Source of the DNA: an uncultured Opitutales bacterium
GTDB lineage: Bacteria > Verrucomicrobiota > Verrucomicrobiia > Opitutales > Intestinicryptomonadaceae
NCBI GenBank assembly: GCA_900548275.1
Contig: URJY01000003.1
Span: 1-64,000, forward strand
Direction: 5' to 3'
Length of the DNA stretch: 64,000 nt
The stretch's first letter is position 1. Each line of letters starts with the position of its first letter. The notes under the pieces were generated by a model. The model was not told where the DNA came from and did not search any database. It saw nothing but the letters and a program-made list of their open reading frames with translations. The translations under genes and the position numbers were made by a program. Positions 44,423 through 52,158 of the stretch are shown piece by piece.

Positions 44423-47167
44423 TTATTTCGCGAATTTGGCAACCAATCCTTCGAGAGTTGCGTTGGAGAGAACCGCGGTATCGGGAATCAGCAGGTATTT
44501 CCACGGAACTCCGCCATTTTTTAAGGCGTGTTCGCTTGCATATTCGCACCAACGTATTGCTGCCTGCGCTTTTGCCTGAACCTGTGTGGAATCGACGTCT
44601 TTCCCCGCTTTTGTCTCCACTAGCAATTTGCATGTAGGCGTTTCCACAATGAAGTCGGGTTCATACTCCCTGCCGTCGGAATAGTAGATGGAAATATCTT
44701 TTGTAGTCGGCTTGAACCAGCGCGAAACTTCGGGCGAATCCTCCAAAATTACGGCAAATCTGCGTTCCGTGTCGGAGTCGAATTTCATTTGCGGGAACAG
44801 GCACTTTTTGAAACCGTCAAAAATGATGTCGCCGATATCGCGTTTTGTGAAGACTGGGTTTCTGAAATTTTGCCTATTGTCTCCTTTTGTGAGCGTATAG
44901 CTGTTTGAGGATACAATGTTGAACCCTCTAAAAACGTCCGCCTTATATTCAACCGCCGCCGTTTTGACGTGCTTGAACAATTCGTCGTGAAGCGTGTTTG
45001 CAATCTCCGTGCGGTTGAAAAGAACAATCTTGCGAACTTCGTTTTCGTCCGATTCATACGAGCGCAGGAAGTCGGCATACTGTTTTGCGATTGCATTTAT
45101 AACTGCATTGTTGTCGTCGTATGGTATGTCGTTTAAATCCATCAACGCACTTACGATTATCTGTTCGGGCGATTCTTCGCCATCCATTTCCTCCGCGGAA
45201 ACAACAAAGCCGATATTTGTTTGGAGCTGACGCACGGTGATGTCGCGGCTTACCCGTTGGAATTTACGCAGCCCTTCACATTCGAGATTGAACATTTCGA
45301 ATGTGCGGCGGCTTTCGCCTTTTGGGGTAATGATTACGCGCGGAATGTCGATTGTCATTTCCTGTGTCATTCCGATTGCCTTACCGACATTCTCTTCGAT
45401 GTGTAGTTGCCCGTTTTGTCCGCCAAAATCGAGTTCAGTCTGCGGTACTTCTCTCGAAATTTTCTCCTTAACTTTTTCGACAATCAACGCCTTTACTTCG
45501 GGCGTAGAGAGGGCTTCGACAGTCGGCTGACTTTGGAAATCCTCGCTTATTACCTCTCTTGTGATTTTTGCGATTTTCTTTTCCTCTTCCGTGTTGAAAG
45601 TATATTTCTTTGCCGCGGATTTGATTATAGAATCTTGCGAATCGCCACGTGAAACCTCCGTGTCGTCGTCGGACGGTTCGTTTACATCGCCTTCGATTAT
45701 CGCGTCTATCGCGTTTTTTACCGTTATCGAAACTTTGCCTTCGGGCGGAATGTCCCTGCCGATAACAACCGTCTTTCTTATGAGCGAATCGGGACTGTTT
45801 GCATAGTCTACAATTTCCTGAAATTTGTCGTGCGAGACAATCGTGAGCGTATCCACTTCGGGCTCGCCAGTCCGCCTGCCGTAAGGCAAACGCAATCCGC
45901 GCCCGATGGACTGCTCGACAAGTGTTTTGGAGTTTGCCGCGCGCAGCGGAACAATCGTGTATAGGTTGGTAACGTCCCAACCCTCTTTTAGCATGTTGAC
46001 GTGGATTACAATTTCAATCGGATTGTTCGGATCTTCCACAGTCAGAAGTTTTGCGATGTTTTCGTCCTTTTCTTCGCCAGAAGTCGCCGAATTTATCTCG
46101 AGAATTTTCCCCGCATAGCGGCCGTCGAAAAAGTCCGAACTTTCCATATACGCGCGCAGCTGAGCCGAATGCGTGGTATCGGTTGCCACAACCAAAATGA
46201 AGGGCTTTACGCGTTTTACCCCCTTATTTTGCGCGTAGACGGTCAACGCCGCCGCAGTGGATTCGTGAATGCATACGGCATCGTGAAGCTTGATTTTTTC
46301 AAGCTCTTCGGACGAATACTGCTTCGGGTCGAAGTTTTCGCGCGTGGCGACCGCCGGTTCTTTCACATATCCGTCGCGGATGGCAAGTGCGAGCGGGTAA
46401 TCATAAATAACATTTTTAAACGGGACTGATTTCCCCGCTTTTTCCACCTGCGGAGTTGCCGTAAGCTCCAAACCCAAGACGGGTTTCAAGTCGTTTAACG
46501 CCTCCCAGCCCGCGCTTGCCCGATAGCGGTGCGACTCGTCCATAATTACGACCAAGTCTTCCTTTTCGGCGAGATAGTTGAAATAACTGTCGCCGATTGC
46601 CTCGTTCAGGCGGCGGATGCGCGCAACCGAACGCTGCTCGTCGTCTTTTGCGAGCTTGCCGCCGTCGCGGGCGGTAATTTTTGCGATGTTGAAAATGTTT
46701 ATTACGACATTCGAAATCATGTCGTCGCGCGCGCCGATTCCGCTTTCGTAGTTGTCGCCCGTTACGATTATCGGGGGATTTCTCGCAAATTCGCCGATTC
46801 CCTTGAAGACATATTTCGGCGTGTTGGGCGTGAAGTCGGCTTGAAGCTTGTTGTAAATTGTAAGGTTGGGGGCTACCACAAAGAAATTGTTTACGCCGTG
46901 CGCCGTGTGCAAATACGCAATGAACGCTCCCATCAAACGCGTTTTGCCGACGCCCGTTGCAAGCGCAAAACAAAGCGACGGAAACTTGCGCTCGAAATCC
47001 GAAACCGTGGGGAACTCGCTTTTGATAACCTCCAACGCCTTGGCAATGTCGCAGTCTTTCGACAAATCCGTAATCTCGCAAATTCGGTCTAGAATTGAGA
47101 GCGAAATCTTTTGCGGCTCGCGTAAGCTAAGCCTGTTCGAAATAGGATTTACATCGTATACGCTCAT
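44423..47167 (-). CDS. res: Type III restriction enzyme Res subunit
   Basis: This 914-aa protein is the helicase-nuclease of a type III restriction-modification system. The SF2 helicase core includes TGVGKTR (71-77), the DESHR box (210-214) and QSIGRGLRLPYGRR (motif VI). Near the C-terminus, PDFIVETPTCK followed by LLVETKAGK fits the PD-(D/E)xK endonuclease (about residues 855-875). It needs Mod for DNA recognition and cleaves between two inversely oriented sites. Its ATG overlaps the rhuM stop by 4 bp (ATGA). In ordinary type III systems res directly follows mod; here fic and rhuM lie between. Confidence 0.92.
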   Translation of the reverse strand: MSVYDVNPISNRLSLREPQKISLSILDRICEITDLSKDCDIAKALEVIKSEFPTVSDFERKFPSLCFALATGVGKTRLMGAFIAYLHTAHGVNNFFVVAPNLTIYNKLQADFTPNTPKYVFKGIGEFARNPPIIVTGDNYESGIGARDDMISNVVINIFNIAKITARDGGKLAKDDEQRSVARIRRLNEAIGDSYFNYLAEKEDLVVIMDESHRYRASAGWEALNDLKPVLGLELTATPQVEKAGKSVPFKNVIYDYPLALAIRDGYVKEPAVATRENFDPKQYSSEELEKIKLHDAVCIHESTAAALTVYAQNKGVKRVKPFILVVATDTTHSAQLRAYMESSDFFDGRYAGKILEINSATSGEEKDENIAKLLTVEDPNNPIEIVIHVNMLKEGWDVTNLYTIVPLRAANSKTLVEQSIGRGLRLPYGRRTGEPEVDTLTIVSHDKFQEIVDYANSPDSLIRKTVVIGRDIPPEGKVSITVKNAIDAIIEGDVNEPSDDDTEVSRGDSQDSIIKSAAKKYTFNTEEEKKIAKITREVISEDFQSQPTVEALSTPEVKALIVEKVKEKISREVPQTELDFGGQNGQLHIEENVGKAIGMTQEMTIDIPRVIITPKGESRRTFEMFNLECEGLRKFQRVSRDITVRQLQTNIGFVVSAEEMDGEESPEQIIVSALMDLNDIPYDDNNAVINAIAKQYADFLRSYESDENEVRKIVLFNRTEIANTLHDELFKHVKTAAVEYKADVFRGFNIVSSNSYTLTKGDNRQNFRNPVFTKRDIGDIIFDGFKKCLFPQMKFDSDTERRFAVILEDSPEVSRWFKPTTKDISIYYSDGREYEPDFIVETPTCKLLVETKAGKDVDSTQVQAKAQAAIRWCEYASEHALKNGGVPWKYLLIPDTAVLSNATLEGLVAKFAK

Positions 47168-48180
47168 TGTCTTCTCTTCTTTTGGGCGATTTTCTTTTCT
47201 ATGTCTTTCAGCTCTTTCATGTCCTCTTGGTCGGCGGCTAAAGCTTCCTGTGCACGTCTTTTTGCGTCAAATTCGTCGTATCTGCCGCCGACAATTTGTT
47301 CCATTTCTACACGGCTCACAGTTCCCGAACCGTTCAGTACAGGAAAATCATTCAACATTAAAAGCTTGTCAACTGCCCCCTTCCAAAAGTCCATTGTTAT
47401 CGTTTGGAGCCTCTTTACGCGCAATTCCGCTGAATCCAAGAAGATTGAAACAAGGCGGTTAAGCGTGTCGATTTCGTCGGCTTTCAGGTAGTTTTTGGCT
47501 ATGATGATGTCGCCTTTGCGGACAATAGAACCCTTCCACGAAGTGAGATTCATATTCGGCTTTGTCGGATCCGCCCTCGAGACTATTATTTCAGCCGCGG
47601 TCTGTTTTGTTACAGCGTAAAGCAACTTATTTTGAACTTCCGCAAAAAACATCTGCGTTGCCTTGTCTTGCGGATCATAACCATAGCTTAGAGCAAATAA
47701 GTCGCGAACCTTCTGATAAAAACGCTTTTCGGAAGCACGGATATCGCGGATTTTCTCAAGCAGTTCGTCGAAATAGTCGAACGCGCCAAACGCATTGGGA
47801 TTTTTTAGCCGCTCTTCGTTGATAAGGAAGCCTTTTTCGAGATACGAAACCAAATTGCGGATAGCCCATTGTCTGAACTCGACTGCACGCGGACTCCTAA
47901 CCCTAAATCCTATTGCCAAAATCATTTCGAGAGAGTAAATGGCAACGTTGTAATTCTTACCATCGGAGGCAGTTGTTAAGTAATCCTTAACAACTGAACT
48001 TTTACCCAACTCCTTGTCTTCCAGTATGTTTTTTATGTGTATGCTGATGTTGGCAACGGAGGTGCCAAAAAGTTTTGCAATGTCGGGTTGAGTAAGCCAA
48101 ATCTTGTCACCAAGCTTGGTAAGCCCTATCTCCGTCTTGCCGTCTTTCGACTTGTAAATTATGATGTCGTTTTCAGCCAT
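47164..48180 (-). CDS. RhuM family protein
   Basis: This 338-aa protein matches the RhuM family named from Salmonella pathogenicity island 3, whose biochemical role is not established. The N-terminal part is DNA-binding-like (IWLTQPDIAKLFGTSVANIS), followed by YSLEMILAIGFRVRSPRAVEFRQWA, shared with phage-type KilA-N/Bro proteins. The C-terminus is charged and helical. The ATG at 48180 is used rather than the TTG two codons upstream. It lies between fic and res and overlaps res, so it is part of the RM operon. Confidence 0.85.
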   Translation of the reverse strand: MAENDIIIYKSKDGKTEIGLTKLGDKIWLTQPDIAKLFGTSVANISIHIKNILEDKELGKSSVVKDYLTTASDGKNYNVAIYSLEMILAIGFRVRSPRAVEFRQWAIRNLVSYLEKGFLINEERLKNPNAFGAFDYFDELLEKIRDIRASEKRFYQKVRDLFALSYGYDPQDKATQMFFAEVQNKLLYAVTKQTAAEIIVSRADPTKPNMNLTSWKGSIVRKGDIIIAKNYLKADEIDTLNRLVSIFLDSAELRVKRLQTITMDFWKGAVDKLLMLNDFPVLNGSGTVSRVEMEQIVGGRYDEFDAKRRAQEALAADQEDMKELKDIEKKIAQKKRRQ

Positions 48181-48186
48181 TGTCAA

Positions 48187-48732
48187 TCAGTCCTTTTGGT
48201 ATCCTTCGTAATAGTATGATTGTTCTATGCCCTTGAAAATTATTTCCCTGTTGTCTACGTCGTCGGTTAGGGCGGACATAAGCAGCGTCCGTATTTCGAG
48301 GTCGTTTATAGGGCTGCGCTCCATTGCCTGTAAATATCGGTCTTTGTCAACCGTTTGCCAGTTCACGACTTTCCCCAAACGCTTCTTCAAAATCATATCA
48401 AGCCAAATGCGCATACTTCTGCCGTTGCCCTCCATAAACGGATGCGCAACGTTCACCTCAACATACTTGGCTATAATTTCCCCAAAGGAATTTTCGGGCA
48501 TCTGCTCGATTTTCGCCAATGCTTCTTTCAGATACAAACTGTTTGCAAATCTGAATCCGCCTTTCGAAATGTTCTTTTCTCGAATCTGCCCCGCAAAGTC
48601 GTATAATCCGCCGAATAAATACTTGTGAATGTCGAGCAAGCCGCGCAACGTGCCTACTTCAACCGCGTCAATCGCGCCGCTTTCAAATAGCCTATACGCA
48701 TTTTGCAAGCTCTGTTCGTCGATGCTTTTCAT
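48187..48732 (-). CDS. Class III Fic protein
   Basis: This 181-aa protein is a compact Fic AMP-transferase. The active motif is HPFMEGNGRSMR (H97). The C-terminal end reads QSYYYEGY, where S172-x3-E176-G is the autoinhibitory motif of class III Fic proteins such as the Neisseria enzyme. Its ATG overlaps the mod stop (TAATG) and is preceded by GGGGAG. It is therefore translated with Mod, inside the restriction operon. Being in front of rhuM and res it could regulate or guard the restriction complex; this is inference. Confidence 0.9.
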   Translation of the reverse strand: MKSIDEQSLQNAYRLFESGAIDAVEVGTLRGLLDIHKYLFGGLYDFAGQIREKNISKGGFRFANSLYLKEALAKIEQMPENSFGEIIAKYVEVNVAHPFMEGNGRSMRIWLDMILKKRLGKVVNWQTVDKDRYLQAMERSPINDLEIRTLLMSALTDDVDNREIIFKGIEQSYYYEGYQKD

Positions 48733-50450
48733 TACTTATTCTCCCCGAATAAATCGAGTTGGTCTTTGTCGTTTTTTTGTTTCTTGAAGGATTTTTTTGC
48801 GGGCGCGGGTTGCGGCGGAGTCGGTTCCGCAAAGGGGAGGTTTTTTATCTCCAAGGAATAGTCGTCGTGGTTCCATTCGCACTTTTTGAGTATCGCCTTG
48901 GGGATCTTCTTGATTGTAAGATTTCCGTATCTTTCCGCATTGCCGTCGAACGAGCCGCAGCAAATTAAAAGCGAATTCTTTTGCCCGACGTCATCATTTA
49001 ACTTTGTGAGCATTTGCGCCGTTAGATGCTGGGTTGTGATGTAAATAAAGTCGGTTTCGGTTGATTTACCCTGCTTCCAATACGTGTCGGGCGAGGGATT
49101 GAAATCAAAGCCCTCTATTTTGCACAACGCGCGCACAAGCATGTGTTCGTCGAATTGCTTGTTGATTACGGGGTTCCCCCATTCGTCGAACTTGATAAGA
49201 CTTGGTGCCAAATTGTAGTAGCGGAAGCCGCCGCCGCCCTGCCAGTTCGCCGATTTAGTGATGCCGCCTTGGTCTTCGCCGTCGATAACCTTTTTCAGAC
49301 GCGGCGCACAATGAGTATCGCAGTGGTCGCCCAATTCAATACCAATCCACCGCCGCCCCATCTTGTGCGCAACCGCCGCCGTAGTCCCCGACCCCAAAAA
49401 CGAATCAAGCACAAGATCTCCAGGAACAGTTACTGCCGACAATAAAGTATTAATAAGTTTTTCTGGTTTTGGATAATCAAAGGCTTTTTCTGTTCCGAAT
49501 AAGTCTATAGTTTCTTTATTTGAATCCTCATATGTCGACATATTAAAATGTGCAACCGTAAGTAAATTTTTTATTTTTTTTGATTCTCCTCCACTCTTTA
49601 TATGGTTTGGTCGGAATGGTATTTTACTTATAATTAGAGGCTCTTTGGCGTCTATAATCTCATTTAGCTTTCGCTGAGAATATCTCCATTCCCCTTCAAG
49701 CCTAAAATCATTCTCGTTCTTTTTATTCTTTATTACTAATTTATCGAGAAGCTTTGTTTTTATATTTCCTTCCGACATATCCTGGGGAAGGATTATCCCA
49801 TCTTCTATATTCGTAAAACTTACAGAACCTGCTGGAAATTTTAATATCTGCAAAGAATTTCCCGCATTATTTAATGGGTATTTTTTATCTTCTGTCGTCA
49901 TCCCTCCAATAAAAGGAGGCGATTTTTGCCTGATTGGAGAATATGAAAGAATATACTCTGTTATAATACCCATATTCGCATTTAGAAACGATGGTTTTTT
50001 CTTTTTTTCCCAAACAAATTGACCGCAAAAATTTTGCCTCCCAAAAATCTCATCTAACAATACCTTTAAGTAAGCTTGTTCTGTGTCATCTATTTGAACA
50101 AATAATATTCCATCTTCAGATAATAATCTTCTCAATATTTCCAAACGTTCTCTCATTAATGAGAGCCAAATAGAGTGTTCTAATCCATCGTCGTAGTGTT
50201 CAAAAGCATTGCCAGTGTTGTAGGGAGGATCAATATAAATACACTTAACTTTGCCTGCATATTCCTGTTCGAGAGCTTTTAGTGCAAGAAGATTGTCGCC
50301 ATGAATAAGCATGTTATCGAAAATATCGTCATTCGACACTCTTTTTGCGGCATGATAACTCTTTGCGGGATCCTCAATAAGAATCCGAGGCTCCAACCGC
50401 GCCCGCTTCTCCTTCCCCACCCAAACCAACTCTAACTTCTGCTTGTTCAT
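48732..50450 (-). CDS. mod: Type III DNA methyltransferase Mod
   Basis: This 572-aa N6-adenine methyltransferase recognises and methylates the target sequence for the type III complex. The catalytic motif DPPYNTG is at 74-80, and the SAM motif DSFLGSGTTAAVAHKMGRRW lies near 355. This order (DPPY before SAM motif) is the beta class typical of type III Mod. The target-recognition region between them is much more AT-rich in DNA than the ends, suggesting exchange. The C-terminus carries QLDLF at 564-568, a match to the beta-clamp binding consensus. It starts 24 bp after the FRG-domain gene. Confidence 0.93.
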   Translation of the reverse strand: MNKQKLELVWVGKEKRARLEPRILIEDPAKSYHAAKRVSNDDIFDNMLIHGDNLLALKALEQEYAGKVKCIYIDPPYNTGNAFEHYDDGLEHSIWLSLMRERLEILRRLLSEDGILFVQIDDTEQAYLKVLLDEIFGRQNFCGQFVWEKKKKPSFLNANMGIITEYILSYSPIRQKSPPFIGGMTTEDKKYPLNNAGNSLQILKFPAGSVSFTNIEDGIILPQDMSEGNIKTKLLDKLVIKNKKNENDFRLEGEWRYSQRKLNEIIDAKEPLIISKIPFRPNHIKSGGESKKIKNLLTVAHFNMSTYEDSNKETIDLFGTEKAFDYPKPEKLINTLLSAVTVPGDLVLDSFLGSGTTAAVAHKMGRRWIGIELGDHCDTHCAPRLKKVIDGEDQGGITKSANWQGGGGFRYYNLAPSLIKFDEWGNPVINKQFDEHMLVRALCKIEGFDFNPSPDTYWKQGKSTETDFIYITTQHLTAQMLTKLNDDVGQKNSLLICCGSFDGNAERYGNLTIKKIPKAILKKCEWNHDDYSLEIKNLPFAEPTPPQPAPAKKSFKKQKNDKDQLDLFGENK

Positions 50451-50474
50451 TTTTTATAACAATCACTATTTTGT

Positions 50475-51311
50475 TTAAGATTTAGCAGTAGTCAAGCGTC
50501 TTAAATTCGAATAATAAAGTAAATTTGATTTTATGAATTTTCCCAACCCATCCAAATCTCCATATATTGTTTTAAGATTAATATTCATTTTTCGCAACAT
50601 GCAAAATATGTCTCTATATAATTTTGATGGAATTAATATTTTTGTTAAGTCGATATCTTCGTATTCTTTTTTTGCCAATGTTTCCTCAATATCCAAAAAT
50701 CTATTCGAAATTAAGAATGTTCCATTTTGCCGATCTATACGTTTATTTGCATAAAGAGGCTCGTTTATCATAAAATATGATACATTTGTGCAAGTTTGAG
50801 AAAAAATATAATCGCTTACCGTTTCTGCATTGATATACATTTGCTCTATGCTATAATTTTTAAATTGTTTATTGCTTATGAGCTTGCCTAATAAAATCTC
50901 ATTAAGCCTTGTATAATTTAATGCGAATATAGAAAATTGATTTTCTTGATTCTCTATAAAGCACGGATTGAGGTTTTCTATGATAAACCCGAGGGCAACA
51001 AAAGGGCTTGTTGTAAAATCAATTAATCGTGTTGGTGCTCCATAATGTTGCATTATGGATAACCATCCTAAACGGGACTTTGGTTTATCTCTTAATTCTC
51101 CGTAGACATTGAATTTTGACTTGAAATCAGTTATGGCGGTATCTTCTAAGTCATAATATGTTCTGTCGTCTAAGTGAAATGTATTTCGAATCAAGGAAGA
51201 CTCCATTCTCCATTTGGAAGAAAGATGGCCACGGAATACATATGAATTAGAAAAAGAATTTAAGGCCTCGAATAAATCACTAATCGTAGCGATAGTTATG
51301 GTCTTTAGCAT
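50475..51311 (-). CDS. FRG-domain protein
   Basis: This 278-aa protein contains an FRG domain: YVFRGHLSSKWRMESSL near residue 25 gives the Phe-Arg-Gly motif, followed by LSIMQHYGAPTRLIDFTTSPFVALGF near 85. FRG proteins are frequent in phage-defence and toxin loci, but the activity is not firmly known. The ATG at 51311 is chosen because GGAG lies 6 nt upstream; another ATG 12 nt earlier is possible. The gene is AT-rich. It starts 1 nt after the stop of the preceding unknown gene and ends 24 bp before mod. Confidence 0.82.
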   Translation of the reverse strand: MLKTITIATISDLFEALNSFSNSYVFRGHLSSKWRMESSLIRNTFHLDDRTYYDLEDTAITDFKSKFNVYGELRDKPKSRLGWLSIMQHYGAPTRLIDFTTSPFVALGFIIENLNPCFIENQENQFSIFALNYTRLNEILLGKLISNKQFKNYSIEQMYINAETVSDYIFSQTCTNVSYFMINEPLYANKRIDRQNGTFLISNRFLDIEETLAKKEYEDIDLTKILIPSKLYRDIFCMLRKMNINLKTIYGDLDGLGKFIKSNLLYYSNLRRLTTAKS

Positions 51312-51312
51312 C

Positions 51313-52158
51313 TTATTCTCCATTCCAAATTTCCTTGTATACGCGAATCATGTCTTTGTAAACCTTTGACGGCTTAACATCTTCTTTGTCATATGTCAAA
51401 GTATACGGGTCGCCTTCAGTTGATATTGTAGATAAGTGAGAATTTTGTTTTGTTAATATTCGCGCTCTGGCAATATTTCCCGTTGCCACAGTGCTTCTTG
51501 AAATCGCTTCGACTGCTTCCTGATCCAAATTTGCCCCCTTAAAAACAGTAGAACCTTCATTCCCGTTAACAGCTTGTAGCATTTCGGCTGATGGTTTTTG
51601 GAATTTTTCATCAGCATCAAATGGATTAGGGCGTGAAAAAGTTGCACGAAGCTGTTTAATAGCATAGGATTCGCGCAATTTTGAAATAAATTCCTTTGGA
51701 TCGTTTATTTTAGAAATAGAAAGAGATAACCCATTTTGAACTATAACTTTTGACTTTCCTAAAATCGCCTGTAAGCGTTCTGCTGTTTTTTCAGTTTTCC
51801 CTAATTTATGGTTAACTTCTATCGCAAATAGTTCGTATTTTTTAGAATAAACGACGATTGAATGCAATCCAATGTCATACTTTATCTTGTAAAAATCTTG
51901 TTTGGAATTGTCAAATAATTCTAGGTCAGCCAAAGATACTTTCCCAAATGCGAAATAGCCTCCATCATCACTAAATTCATTTATACTGCCAGCTTTCCAT
52001 ATGATGCTTTCTCGGTATTTTATTGAAGTTTGTTCGCTTATACTTTGTGCAAATATAGCTTGCGGAGTTTCTTCTATTCCTCTATGAAGAGGAAGTTCGA
52101 GTTGGATCGGATGCGTAATTTTTGCCCTAAATAGGTTATATTTGTTTTTTGTTTTCAT
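51313..52158 (-). CDS. Unknown protein of the RM-associated operon
   Basis: I do not recognise this 281-aa protein. It is soluble and mixed alpha/beta. Visible stretches are QLELPLHRGIEETPQAIFAQ near residue 20, an acidic FSDDGGYFAFGKVSLAD near 63, and a C-terminal GSTVFKGANLDQEAVEAISR near 205 with ARARILTKQ. The ATG at 52158 forms an ATGA overlap with the helicase stop and has GGAG 7 nt upstream; the ATG at 52170 lacks such a site. Composition is AT-rich, like the FRG gene behind it and unlike the helicase in front. Confidence 0.72.
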   Translation of the reverse strand: MKTKNKYNLFRAKITHPIQLELPLHRGIEETPQAIFAQSISEQTSIKYRESIIWKAGSINEFSDDGGYFAFGKVSLADLELFDNSKQDFYKIKYDIGLHSIVVYSKKYELFAIEVNHKLGKTEKTAERLQAILGKSKVIVQNGLSLSISKINDPKEFISKLRESYAIKQLRATFSRPNPFDADEKFQKPSAEMLQAVNGNEGSTVFKGANLDQEAVEAISRSTVATGNIARARILTKQNSHLSTISTEGDPYTLTYDKEDVKPSKVYKDMIRVYKEIWNGE

